From contig NZ_CBDCWX010000005.1 of NCBI RefSeq assembly GCF_965223525.1, forward strand, positions 496,001 through 560,000: a stretch of DNA of 64,000 nucleotides, in the 5' to 3' direction. This document shows positions 7,860-15,883 of this stretch, piece after piece. Source of the stretch: Leptofilum sp965223525 (GTDB lineage Bacteria > Chloroflexota > Anaerolineae > Promineifilales > Promineifilaceae). Positions within the stretch are counted from its first letter, which is position 1; each line of letters begins with the position of its first letter. Below the pieces are notes generated by a model. The model was not told the DNA's origin. It did not search any database and saw only the letters and a program-made list of their open reading frames with translations. Position numbers and translations under genes: made by a program.

Positions 7860-9308
7860 CTAATCCTGAGAAGCCGTATTGAACTGATCTCGGCCGCCCC
7901 ATTCCATCGGATCGCCGTAATAACCGAGTGCTTTCCAATCCATACGGCCGTTTTCACCGTGGCAGTCCGCACATTGCAGTGCATTCTCTTTGGGCTGTAC
8001 CATGTGAGACAAATTCCAATACATCAACGTCGGCGCAAAATCGTAAGAGCCGCTGAAAATCATGCCCGTCTCTTGTGCACCCAATTCAGCCGCCAACGCC
8101 CAATCAAACTCAGTCCAATAGCCGCCTTCGCCCACCGTCTTCGGCTGGATTAAGTAGTTGTGCTCTGTGTCGTAAATCTGGTTGCCCACATGCACCTTAA
8201 ACGGCCAGATGAGCGCATTGGGATCATCAATATTGCCCAGAGGCTCGTTGATAAGCGTTGGTTGGGTTGGATCCATCACATCGCCTAGCAGGTAGCGATC
8301 GGCCGTGCCGTTGTACCAGATGTAGTCGGGCATAAAGCCTCGTTCGTAAACAAAACTGCCCTTGATTCGCAGATAAACATGCGGGTCTTCAGGAATGGCT
8401 TCGTTCCCGGCGGTAGACCAGTCCCAGTCCATCTTGGTCGGTTCACGCAGCGCACCTTCGGGAATGTGGCAGGTTTGGCAAGCAATCGCGTCAACGTGGT
8501 CGTTAATGCGGGCATCCTCGTGCAAATTGGTGCTGTGGCAGTCAGCGCAGGCAATCTGGTTTTCATTATCCACGCTCACAGAGATGGCACGGCCAGAAAT
8601 TTGATGATCGTCAGTTTTGTGGCAGGTGACACATTGGAAATCATACCGCCCCATATGTACGTCAATATCTTCTGAGGGGAAGTAGAGACTCTCGTCCAGA
8701 TCGCCATGCTTCACGGCGTTGCCGCCGCCACCGTTGAAGTGGCAGCTACCGCAATTTTGGCGCGTGGGTGAACCAACGCTTTGCGCTGCAGCGACCAAAT
8801 CTATACCCTCAGTCGGCCGTCCAGCCGTGCTTTTGCTATACAAACCCGTGTCGGCGTGGCAAACGAGGCAATCCACGTTTAGCTCGTTGCTAAAATCGTA
8901 GGTCTCATCTTCCCAGCCATAACCCGCGTGGCAGCGGGTGCAGCCTGGCTCATTCCCCTGAATGCCGATGCAGTAGTTGTTGATCTGGTTGGCTTTGCCG
9001 ATGGTGACGGGTTCGTCTCGACCCGGCAGCAGCACCGGGTCACTTTCCCAGGTGAAGTGAACGGTTTGCAGCATTTGGTGACCCGCATCTTCATGACATT
9101 CCAGGCAAACGGCCGTTACCTCCGGCCCACTCTCCAATGACTCTGTAATCAAATCAATATGATCCGTGTGGGGAATAGGATCATCCACATTTGCCCAGGG
9201 ATCATCCCGTTGGGGTGGCTCATTGGGAATCCAAATGATCACTGGAATAGCCACAAGGAGGAGCGTTACCACTAATCCAACAATCCAAACATATTTGAAC
9301 GTTTTCAT
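7860..9308 (-). CDS. Octaheme c-type cytochrome, tetrathionate reductase family
   Basis: A 482-residue protein starting at the ATG at 9308 (a TTG at 9347 is rejected because the hydrophobic segment begins right after the ATG). An N-terminal anchor (residues 6-26) is followed by eight CxxCH sites: CLECH at 68-72, CTRCH, CLVCH, CGSCH, CVTCH, CADCH, CQTCH and CADCH. The spacing and the strings NNYCIGIQGNE, CHAGYGW and NVDCLVCHADTG match the octaheme tetrathionate reductase (OTR) family. Family members reduce tetrathionate, nitrite or hydroxylamine in vitro, and the physiological substrate is usually unknown. The YeeE genes downstream favour a sulfur compound here. The anchor would tether it to the outer face of the membrane near the heptaheme-cytochrome b partner. 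Confidence 0.85.
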   Translation of the reverse strand: MKTFKYVWIVGLVVTLLLVAIPVIIWIPNEPPQRDDPWANVDDPIPHTDHIDLITESLESGPEVTAVCLECHEDAGHQMLQTVHFTWESDPVLLPGRDEPVTIGKANQINNYCIGIQGNEPGCTRCHAGYGWEDETYDFSNELNVDCLVCHADTGLYSKSTAGRPTEGIDLVAAAQSVGSPTRQNCGSCHFNGGGGNAVKHGDLDESLYFPSEDIDVHMGRYDFQCVTCHKTDDHQISGRAISVSVDNENQIACADCHSTNLHEDARINDHVDAIACQTCHIPEGALREPTKMDWDWSTAGNEAIPEDPHVYLRIKGSFVYERGFMPDYIWYNGTADRYLLGDVMDPTQPTLINEPLGNIDDPNALIWPFKVHVGNQIYDTEHNYLIQPKTVGEGGYWTEFDWALAAELGAQETGMIFSGSYDFAPTLMYWNLSHMVQPKENALQCADCHGENGRMDWKALGYYGDPMEWGGRDQFNTASQD

Positions 9309-9444
9309 TGATTCTCTACTCTTCTGGGGTAGGTCAAGCAATGCCAAAACGACCCGATAAAGCGAACTTCACCACGCTGGGCAATTGACTGATTTGATTG
9401 ATAAACGCCGCAGGAAGCCCCCCATCATCTGGCTTGGTGCGGAA

Positions 9445-9768
9445 TCAGGCTAATACGTTGGCCTGACGATCCAAAGAATCCCGTAAAATAAGACGCATGG
9501 TATTGAGTACGTCAATGATGCGCGTATCTGTCAAGCTGTAAACAACTGTCTGCCCATCCCGCTCGGTTTGCACCAATGCACGCTGCCGCAGCACCTGAAG
9601 GTGACGTGAGACCGTCGGCTGGGGCATCCTCAAATCATCGGCCAAGGCAGACACATAACGCGGTTCGCCATGCAGGGCATATAAAATCTGAATTCGCTTG
9701 GGATCGCCCAAGGCTTGGCAAATATTAGCGTGAAGCAAATCTAATTCTTCTAGTTGTGGGACGGCCAT
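9445..9768 (-). CDS. ArsR/SmtB-family transcriptional repressor
   Basis: A 107-residue winged-helix protein. ALGDPKRIQILYALH (residues 19-33) and the recognition helix MPQPTVSRHLQVLRQ (about 48-62) followed by the wing (RDGQTVVYSL) are typical ArsR features. The only cysteine is at 17, so neither the metal site of SmtB nor the two-cysteine thiol switch of SqrR/BigR is complete. The inducer is unknown. It is the first gene of the redox operon, 136 bases before the octaheme gene. An ATTC-N8-GAAT palindrome lies 43-58 bases upstream of its start, so autoregulation of the whole operon is likely. Start ATG at 9768. Confidence 0.88.
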   Translation of the reverse strand: MAVPQLEELDLLHANICQALGDPKRIQILYALHGEPRYVSALADDLRMPQPTVSRHLQVLRQRALVQTERDGQTVVYSLTDTRIIDVLNTMRLILRDSLDRQANVLA

Positions 9769-9810
9769 AAGTTTACCTTATCGTATTTACAAGCATTTGC
9801 TTATGCACTT

Positions 9811-9826
9811 ATTCGCTTATGCGAAT
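9811..9826 (-). promoter_or_regulatory. ATTC-N8-GAAT operator candidate for the ArsR-type repressor
   Basis: ATTCGCTTATGCGAAT has perfect six-base arms around TTAT. It equals the ATTC-N8-GAAT pattern described for sulfide-responsive SqrR/BigR repressors. A partial direct copy (ATTTGCTTATGC) begins 16 bases earlier at 9795. On the minus strand it covers the position expected for the transcription start, suiting repression. Confidence 0.6.
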
Positions 9827-9834
9827 ACATCAAA

Positions 9835-9840
9835 AGTATA
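9835..9840 (-). promoter_or_regulatory. -10 box (TATACT) of the redox operon
   Basis: On the minus strand TATACT at 9840-9835 precedes the arsR-type gene. No consensus -35 lies 16-18 bases upstream, which agrees with dependence on an activator. The predicted start of transcription is near 9828, inside or beside the ATTC-N8-GAAT palindrome. Confidence 0.45.
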
Positions 9841-9885
9841 AAAAATGAACTTTTGGGGCGTTAGCGATGGGTGTCATGTAGTTGT

Positions 9886-9901
9886 GGTGACAAATGTCAC
9901 A
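9886..9901. promoter_or_regulatory. CRP/FNR-type palindrome upstream of the redox operon
   Basis: GGTGACAAATGTCACA contains GTGA-N6-TCAC. Its centre is about 65 bases upstream of the predicted start, near the usual class I activator position. A nearly identical site (GGTGATAGATGTCACA) lies at 42158-42173. Flanking GTTGTG and CACAAC extend the symmetry loosely. Confidence 0.5.
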
Positions 9902-9909
9902 ACGGGGTT

Positions 9910-11703
9910 CTAGCTCTGCCTAAAGCGCAGATGGACTGCACCGAGGTGAATTTCGTCGCCGTCGTTAAGCTGGATGCCGTACTCCGGCACCTGCCGCTCA
10001 TTCACCCAGGTGCCGCTGGTGCTTTGCTCGTCGAAGATGCGGTAATGGTTGCCTTCCAGCATCAGGCTGGCGTGCAGGCGAGACATGGTAACGTCTTCTT
10101 CAAAGGCAATGTTGGCCTGATTGGGTGAACGGCCGATTCGCACCACGGCCAAGCTCAACGGAATGGGGGAGGAAAGCTGCGAAACCGCTTCCAGCACTTC
10201 TAGATAGGCGACGGTGTGGGTTGGCGTGTAGTTGGCTTGCTGCTGTTCAGCAAAAGGTTCGCGGGGGCGTTTCGGGCCGCGCGGGATGAGGTTGCCCAGG
10301 TTAGACAGCCCTCCATTACGCCATATCCAAAATAGCACTGCCAACACCACAATCAGGGCAAAAACCACCAGCAAGAAGCGCAAAACCAGCCCCAACAGGC
10401 CGCTGCCCGCATCCAGCTCTTCGGGAATTTCACGGGGGCCTTCATTGACGGTGAGTACCACAATCGGGCTGTTGGCGCGAATGCCCTGGTCATCCATTAT
10501 GACCATTTCTACACTGTTGTTGCCATAGGTCAGGCTGGTGATGTCAGCCTGGAAGTTGGCCACATCGTCAACCGCTACGTCATAAGAAACATCGTTCACT
10601 TTGAGCTGCACGGCGGTGAGTTCACGTTCGGTGTCATCTAGCCAGGAAACGGCCGTACTAAACTGCAGACGCACCGCTTCATCCAAATTGGGCAAAGAGA
10701 GGGTGCGGCTCTCTGTTGGCAGATTGATCACCACGCTGGGCAAATTGTTGGGAATATCTACAGTAGTTTCAGCAGAGATGCTGGAATTGGTAGCCAGGCT
10801 AACCGTAACAGGAAAATTACCCGCTTCCAATGCGGTTACCGTGTAGCGGATGCGTGCCTGATCACGAAAGCTGCTGATGCGGTTCCAGACGAGGGGGAGA
10901 TCGGCCGTGTCATCTAACTGTACGGCAATGCCACCCGTCTGCGCCGCTATGCTTGCCAGAAAATCCTGGCCAAAGCCGGGTGTGGAAATATTTTCATTTG
11001 CTAGCCAGATGGTGTGGATGGGTATGCCCAATTCCAGAGCGCGTTCTACCAAATCATCCTCTTCAAAGCGCGTGCTCACCACGTCGGTGCCGTCCGTCAT
11101 CAGAACCAGCGAGGCAGCCATGGCGGGGTCTGGCTTGAGAGCAACCATGTCGTCTAGCAGGCTGGTGCTGCTGTCAATGAGTGCCGTCGCCCCGGTTTCT
11201 GGCGTGAGCGGCGTGGCAAACAGATTGCGTACACTGTTAAAAAAGCTGGTTGGTGCCAGAAGCTGCTCGGCTTCAGACGCCCCCACCTGGTACACGGCCA
11301 CCGAATCAACCTGTTCGCTCATATTGCCCGCCGTGGCGTACGTTTCGATGGCTTGCTGCAGCAGCGGGAGTTCGTCCACCACGCCTGGCGGAATATCAAT
11401 AAGGAAGACGGTAAAGGTGCCAGCCGTGTGTGCCCCCTGGTACTCAATGGGGCCAACCGTGCTGCCATTTTGCTGAATGGTGAGGGTTTCCTGGGAGAAA
11501 TCGAGCGCATTGCCTTGGGCATCGCGCCCATACACATGCAGTTCTACGCTGGGCAGACTGCTTACGTCGCTGTTGGTAATGAATAGTTGGGCAACAGTGG
11601 GGGAATCTTGGGCGAGTACGGCCGTACTCGTCAGCAGCAGCGTCAGCAGCAGCGCCAGCAGCAAAAATAATCGCATCAACCCGCTTTTTCTTGTTCGCAT
11701 CAT
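9910..11703 (-). CDS. Secreted vWA-like / transmembrane / cytoplasmic FHA protein
   Basis: A 597-residue protein with a signal peptide (residues 1-32, ending VLAQD), an extracytoplasmic region with a von Willebrand A-like fold (about 95-290, degenerate metal site: FLIDIPPG where DxSxS is expected), and an Ig-like beta region. A membrane helix ends near residue 461 and a C-terminal FHA domain (about 515-595) carries the phosphothreonine-binding signature MSRLHASL and STSGTWVNERQ. FHA domains bind phosphothreonine, so the protein may link an outside adhesion-like module to Ser/Thr kinase signalling. It is transcribed divergently from a paralogue of the same architecture starting about 100 bases away. 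No kinase gene is nearby. Confidence 0.82.
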   Translation of the reverse strand: MMRTRKSGLMRLFLLLALLLTLLLTSTAVLAQDSPTVAQLFITNSDVSSLPSVELHVYGRDAQGNALDFSQETLTIQQNGSTVGPIEYQGAHTAGTFTVFLIDIPPGVVDELPLLQQAIETYATAGNMSEQVDSVAVYQVGASEAEQLLAPTSFFNSVRNLFATPLTPETGATALIDSSTSLLDDMVALKPDPAMAASLVLMTDGTDVVSTRFEEDDLVERALELGIPIHTIWLANENISTPGFGQDFLASIAAQTGGIAVQLDDTADLPLVWNRISSFRDQARIRYTVTALEAGNFPVTVSLATNSSISAETTVDIPNNLPSVVINLPTESRTLSLPNLDEAVRLQFSTAVSWLDDTERELTAVQLKVNDVSYDVAVDDVANFQADITSLTYGNNSVEMVIMDDQGIRANSPIVVLTVNEGPREIPEELDAGSGLLGLVLRFLLVVFALIVVLAVLFWIWRNGGLSNLGNLIPRGPKRPREPFAEQQQANYTPTHTVAYLEVLEAVSQLSSPIPLSLAVVRIGRSPNQANIAFEEDVTMSRLHASLMLEGNHYRIFDEQSTSGTWVNERQVPEYGIQLNDGDEIHLGAVHLRFRQS

Positions 11704-11729
11704 GTGAGCCTATCTCCCTGGATTTACCG

Positions 11730-11738
11730 TGCTATAAT
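11730..11738 (+). promoter_or_regulatory. Extended -10 promoter (TGCTATAAT)
   Basis: TGCTATAAT is an extended -10 element on the plus strand in the gap between the divergent vWA-FHA genes. It places transcription start near 11746, which argues against the GTG at 11704 as start of the rightward gene. An identical nonamer precedes the helicase gene at 52261. Confidence 0.45.
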
Positions 11739-11805
11739 AACAAACCGAGCCCAGAAAGTAAACATAAAACTGCCTACGCACACCTTGCGGGAAGCCTGCG
11801 GAAAC

Positions 11806-13842
11806 ATGGAGAAAATAAGCCAATTTAGAGAACAATTTAGCTGGATACCATGCAGCATGAAGATGTTGATGACTCATGTTGCGTATTGCGTATTGCGTAG
11901 CCAAAAAGGAATACGCAATACGCAATACGCAATAGGTCTATCCATTTTTTCTGTAATCTGCGGATTATTTATCTTAACGCCCGCTGCTGCACAGGGGGAT
12001 GTGCTGTTGCGGCTGAGCCAGCCCGATTTGTCCAATTTCCCAGAGGTGCGGCTAAATATTTTGAGCAGCGACGGCCGTGGTGCGCCACTGCCAGAATCTG
12101 ACCTGACGCGGCTGGCCCTGCGGGAAAATGGCGTGCCGATTGCCGATGCCGAGGTGCAGTTTGTGCCCGTCGGCGTGGACATCATTTTTGTGCTGGATGC
12201 TGACCAATCGCTAAATATCATTGACGAAGGGCGCAGCGTAACCCGGCTGGTAACGGTGCAGGAAACGCTAGAACGATACGCCAGCCGCTTTATGAACCCG
12301 TCTGGCTTTGACCGTATCTCCCTGCTGGTGCCAGATGCCAATGGGGAGGCTGGCCAATTTTTGGTGCAAGATAGCCGCTCACCAGAAGCACTGACAATCG
12401 CCATGCAAACTTACGCGCCGGATTTACCTGAAGACGCGCCCATCAATGCCATGATGCTGCAAGCCATTGCCCACGCCGCCGACATTAAGGAAAACGGCCG
12501 TTACCAAGCTATCCTCCTCCTGAGTGAAGCGCGCCGCCTACCCCAGTTCCTCGATTTCCAAACGTTGGTGGCTGAGGCGCAAGCGATTGAGCTGCCGCTG
12601 TTTACCGCCATTTTAGGCGCACAGGCCAGCTTCGATGAGGTGGACGCTGCTGCTGCGCTCTACCAGCCCACCCGCGCCTTTTATGCCCACGTTCCCCGCC
12701 CCGAAGAAGCAGATTCGCTCTTTTTAATTTGGCAGCGGCAGGGCAACCAAGCACAGATTCGATATCGTTCATTGTTGCGAGAAAGTGGCAGCTACCCCAT
12801 TACGGTCAACATTGGCAATCTCACCGCCAGCACGGAGCTAGCACTGGCGGTTTTGCCACCGCAAATTGAACTGGCGTTGCCAACAACGGCCGTTCAGCGG
12901 CAAGGCAATGCACCAGATTCACCCCTACTGGAACTGGAACCCACCAATCTGCAAATTCCCCTCCAGCTTACCTGGCCTGATGAGTTGCCGCGTGAAATTA
13001 CGGCCGTTTCCCTCTTCGTTGATGATGTTTTGCAGCCGCAAATCAGCCTGCCGCAGCCAGATGATTTTGGGCAACTGACCCTAAACTGGAATGTGCAAGC
13101 GGTAGACACCAGCGCGTACCGCCTGCGCGCCGAACTGACCGATGTGCTGGGGTACACGGCCGAAACAGAGACAGTGGTAATGACGATTACGGCCGTTCGC
13201 CCTGCCCCCCCTACGCCCACACCCGCACCCACCGCCACGCTCCGCCCCACCGAGCGCGTCACAGAAGTGACAAATACGCTCAGCCGCGATGATTGGCTGC
13301 TCATTTTGGTTGGCTTAAGTTTGTTGGGGCTGGTCCTCTTTTTAATCCGCTGGTGGCGACGGCGGCCGCCCAGACTGACCCTGCGCCCTCGTCGCGGGCG
13401 GGGCGTTCGCGACGAGGAAGCGCAGGATGAAGTGGATGAGACGCTGATCGCCTCGCTGCAACTGGTGGAAGATGCGCCTGGCAACCAGACGGATATCCTC
13501 ATCGAGCAGGACAACATGGCCATTGGCCGCGATTTGGAAGTAGCGCAAATTGTGTTTGGCGACAGCTCGGTGGCTCGGTTACATGCGCGAATTAGGAAAA
13601 GAAACGGCCGTTACTACCTTTACGACGAAGGCAGTGCCAACGGCACCTTCCTGAACCATGACCGCCTCGGTCTCAGTCCCCGCCAACTGCAAGACGGCGA
13701 CGAAATCCGCCTGGGCCGCATCCTGCTACGTTTTCAGCTACGCCCACCTACTGCAAATACACCCGCTGAACCTGAGGCCGAACCAAACAGTGCCGAAGAA
13801 CCCTATACATCAGACAGCAACAACGAGGATGCTATTGATTGA
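11806..13842 (+). CDS. vWA-like / transmembrane / FHA protein, paralogue of the divergent neighbour
   Basis: About 678 residues from the ATG at 11806. The ATG at 11857 is equally possible, since neither has a strong ribosome binding site. The start of the mature region (LRLSQPDLSNFPEVRLNIL) aligns with the divergent neighbour, showing a duplication. A vWA-like domain follows (IIFVLDADQSLN keeps one acidic position), then a Pro/Thr linker, a membrane helix, an Arg-rich stop-transfer and an FHA domain near the C-terminus (VARLHARI and GSANGTFLNHDRL). A 54-base hairpin (11879-11932) is read through in frame just before the hydrophobic signal segment. The AspT-like transporter start overlaps its stop by 14 bases, so the two are translationally coupled. 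Confidence 0.8.
   Translation: MEKISQFREQFSWIPCSMKMLMTHVAYCVLRSQKGIRNTQYAIGLSIFSVICGLFILTPAAAQGDVLLRLSQPDLSNFPEVRLNILSSDGRGAPLPESDLTRLALRENGVPIADAEVQFVPVGVDIIFVLDADQSLNIIDEGRSVTRLVTVQETLERYASRFMNPSGFDRISLLVPDANGEAGQFLVQDSRSPEALTIAMQTYAPDLPEDAPINAMMLQAIAHAADIKENGRYQAILLLSEARRLPQFLDFQTLVAEAQAIELPLFTAILGAQASFDEVDAAAALYQPTRAFYAHVPRPEEADSLFLIWQRQGNQAQIRYRSLLRESGSYPITVNIGNLTASTELALAVLPPQIELALPTTAVQRQGNAPDSPLLELEPTNLQIPLQLTWPDELPREITAVSLFVDDVLQPQISLPQPDDFGQLTLNWNVQAVDTSAYRLRAELTDVLGYTAETETVVMTITAVRPAPPTPTPAPTATLRPTERVTEVTNTLSRDDWLLILVGLSLLGLVLFLIRWWRRRPPRLTLRPRRGRGVRDEEAQDEVDETLIASLQLVEDAPGNQTDILIEQDNMAIGRDLEVAQIVFGDSSVARLHARIRKRNGRYYLYDEGSANGTFLNHDRLGLSPRQLQDGDEIRLGRILLRFQLRPPTANTPAEPEAEPNSAEEPYTSDSNNEDAID
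11879..11932. repeat. Perfect 21-base inverted repeat (TTGCGTA words) at the start of the vWA-FHA gene
   Basis: The 21 bases at 11879-11899 pair exactly with 11912-11932 around a 12-base loop. Each arm is three copies of the seven-base word TTGCGTA or its complement. Same family as 33464-33508 and 41021-41063. Here it is translated in frame, ahead of the signal peptide core. Confidence 0.8.
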
Positions 13843-15472
13843 ACTTCTACAAGCCAATCCGCTGCTTTTGCTCTTTTTTGTGGTGGCGATTGGCTACCTG
13901 CTGGGTCAGATTCGGATTGGGGGCAATAGCATGGGGGTTGCGGCCGTTTTGTTTGTGGGTCTAGCCTTTGGTGCGCTAGACCCCGCGCTGCACATGCCCC
14001 AAATTGTTCTCGATCTGGGGCTAGTGCTATTCGTGTACACCATTGGCTTGGCCAACGGCCCCGGCTTCTTCAGCAAATTCCGCCGCGAAGGGCTGCGCGA
14101 AGTGCTGTTCATCATCGGCATCATGACGCTGCCTGCCCTGCTGCTTTTGGGCATCCACTTTGCGCTAGACTTCACCCCGGCCACAACGGTGGGCATCTTC
14201 ACGGGGATGTCTAATAACACGCCAGCCCTCGCCAGCGTGTTAGATTTGATTGGGCAGCGCGGCGGAGCCGAAACGGCCGCTTCTGATGCTGTCGTTGGGT
14301 TTTCTGTGGTTTATCCACTGGGGGTGCTGGGGCGCATGTTAGTGCTGGCGATTGTGCTGCGCCTCTGGCCTGTTGATTTTGCTGCTGAAGCGCACCGGCT
14401 ACGCCACCAATACCCCATTGCCCGCAATTTACAGTACCGAACAATTGAGATTACCCAAAACGGTGTGATGGAACGGCCGTTGCGCCAGCTACGCCGAGAA
14501 AATGAGTGGGATGTGTTATTCGGCCGTTTGTATCGGGGAAACGAAACCAGCCTCATCAGCAATGACACCCAATTCCTGCCCTGTGACAGAATTATCGTGG
14601 CGGGGACGCCAGAAGCGCTAGATGAGCTAGAAGCAGCCTTTGGCCAACGTGCTGCCGAAGATTTGCGGCACGACCACAACGTTTACGACAGCCGTCGCCT
14701 CTTTGTCTCTAACCCAGACATTGCAGGCAAATCGCTAGCCGCACTGAACCTGCGCGAAGCGTATGGTGCTATCGTCTCACATGTGCGGCGTGGCGATGTT
14801 GAACTGCTGGCACGCGGCGACACCGTGCTAGAGTGGGGCGACCGCATCCGCGTGCTGGCCCCCCGCGAAGAAATTCCACAGCTTGTAGCCCTGTTTGGCG
14901 ACTCATTTGCCCAGCTTAGCCATGTAAATTTGCTCACCGTCGGCTTGGGCATTGCCATTGGCTGGCTGCTGGGCCTCATTCCCATCACGCTGCCAGGTGG
15001 CATCACCCTTCAACTGGGGTTGGCCGGTGGGCCGCTACTGGTGGCGCTGGTGCTGGGAGCCTTGCGCCGCACTGGGCCCATCCTGTGGAAGATGCCCTAC
15101 AGCGCCAACCTGACCCTGCGCCAGTTTGGCTTGATTTTGCTGCTAGCGGCCGTTGGCGTGCGCTCTGGCACCGCCTTTTTGAACGCCTTCAGCAGCGGCG
15201 CAGGCTGGCTTATCTTCGGCTTGGGCTTTGGGCTCATTGTGATGATAACCTTGCTCGCGCTGTGGCTGGGCCACAAACTACTTCGCATTCCATTCAGTCT
15301 GCTGCTGGGCATGATCTCCCCCCAACCAGCCGTGCTGGACTATGCCGAGGATCAGGCGCAAAACCCGCTGCCCGGCATTGGCTACACGCTCATGTTTCCC
15401 TTCGCCATCATCATCAATGTGATTTTGGCGCAGGTGCTGCTGATTGTTTTGCAGAATTATTTTTCTGGCTAA
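13829..15472 (+). CDS. AspT/YidE-type exchanger with two RCK_C (TrkA-C) domains
   Basis: A 547-residue polytopic membrane protein. The N-terminal five or six helices begin at the ATG at 13829 (LLIELLQANPLLLLFFVV). Two cytoplasmic RCK_C/TrkA-C-like domains lie in the middle (about residues 205-285 and 290-365) and a second set of helices follows. This is the layout of the aspartate:alanine exchanger family (AspT, E. coli YidE/YbjL). The substrate is not predictable, though small dicarboxylates or amino acids are likely. The start is inside the last codons of the vWA-FHA gene. A longer reading from 13658 is in a frame overlapping that gene and has no signal of its own, so it was discarded. Confidence 0.83.
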   Translation: MLLIELLQANPLLLLFFVVAIGYLLGQIRIGGNSMGVAAVLFVGLAFGALDPALHMPQIVLDLGLVLFVYTIGLANGPGFFSKFRREGLREVLFIIGIMTLPALLLLGIHFALDFTPATTVGIFTGMSNNTPALASVLDLIGQRGGAETAASDAVVGFSVVYPLGVLGRMLVLAIVLRLWPVDFAAEAHRLRHQYPIARNLQYRTIEITQNGVMERPLRQLRRENEWDVLFGRLYRGNETSLISNDTQFLPCDRIIVAGTPEALDELEAAFGQRAAEDLRHDHNVYDSRRLFVSNPDIAGKSLAALNLREAYGAIVSHVRRGDVELLARGDTVLEWGDRIRVLAPREEIPQLVALFGDSFAQLSHVNLLTVGLGIAIGWLLGLIPITLPGGITLQLGLAGGPLLVALVLGALRRTGPILWKMPYSANLTLRQFGLILLLAAVGVRSGTAFLNAFSSGAGWLIFGLGFGLIVMITLLALWLGHKLLRIPFSLLLGMISPQPAVLDYAEDQAQNPLPGIGYTLMFPFAIIINVILAQVLLIVLQNYFSG

Positions 15473-15523
15473 TTTGACCTTGAAGTTTCACTAATAAAAA
15501 TGCTAAACTGCATCCAAATTCTC

Positions 15524-15570
15524 AGGACTTACGCGATTGTCGGCTACAGTCCGAAAAATGCGTAAGTCCT
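15524..15570. repeat. Inverted repeat AGGACTTACGC ... GCGTAAGTCCT
   Basis: Two perfect 11-base arms (15524-15534 and 15560-15570) flank 25 bases. They lie 52 bases after the transporter stop and 33 bases before the small hypothetical gene. The arms resemble short terminal repeats of miniature mobile elements, but no flanking duplication was identified. Confidence 0.6.
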
Positions 15571-15602
15571 ATTCCCAAAACTTTTTAAAACAGGAGAGTG
15601 GT

Positions 15603-15866
15603 ATGCAAACAGTCATGTTACGCAGCAATGCACGCAAAGGCAGCGGCGGCAATAGCTTTACAATTGAAGTATTAGGCGAAAGTGCCATAAAAGATGACGT
15701 GCGGGAAGCGATTCGGGCTTTAGAACATCATCCAGCCAAAGCATCCCGGCGCACACTCATTGACATGCTGGGCTTAATTGAGAAATTCAATTTCCAAATT
15801 CGTCACGCGGAACGTTCCGTTGATGAAAACGGTTTGGAGGAGTGGTCCTTTATTTTGCAAGGGTAA
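15603..15866 (+). CDS. Small hypothetical protein (87 residues)
   Basis: I do not recognise a family. The ATG at 15603 has an AGGAGAG ribosome binding site eight bases upstream, which rules out the longer frame from 15537 that would run through the inverted repeat. The product is soluble and mixed charge with no cysteine or signal peptide. It has a predicted beta start (MQTVMLRSNARKG) and two amphipathic helices (DDVREAIRALEHH and RRTLIDMLGLIEKF), ending in a hydrophobic strand (EEWSFIL). The N-terminal RSNARKGSGGNSF segment is basic and Gly/Ser-rich, and nucleic acid contact is possible but unproven. It converges with the methyltransferase gene 17 bases away and appears to be a single-gene unit. 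Confidence 0.65.
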   Translation: MQTVMLRSNARKGSGGNSFTIEVLGESAIKDDVREAIRALEHHPAKASRRTLIDMLGLIEKFNFQIRHAERSVDENGLEEWSFILQG

Positions 15867-15883
15867 AATCTGGGGGAGCCAAC

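Noticed and set aside
12894..13523. 209-residue minus-strand frame opposite the vWA-FHA gene
   Set aside because: Shadow of the real gene: Ser/Val-rich and without domain features.
13658..13828. 57-residue N-terminal extension of the AspT-like transporter
   Set aside because: It lies in another frame of the FHA domain coding sequence. The first membrane helix starts at the ATG at 13829.
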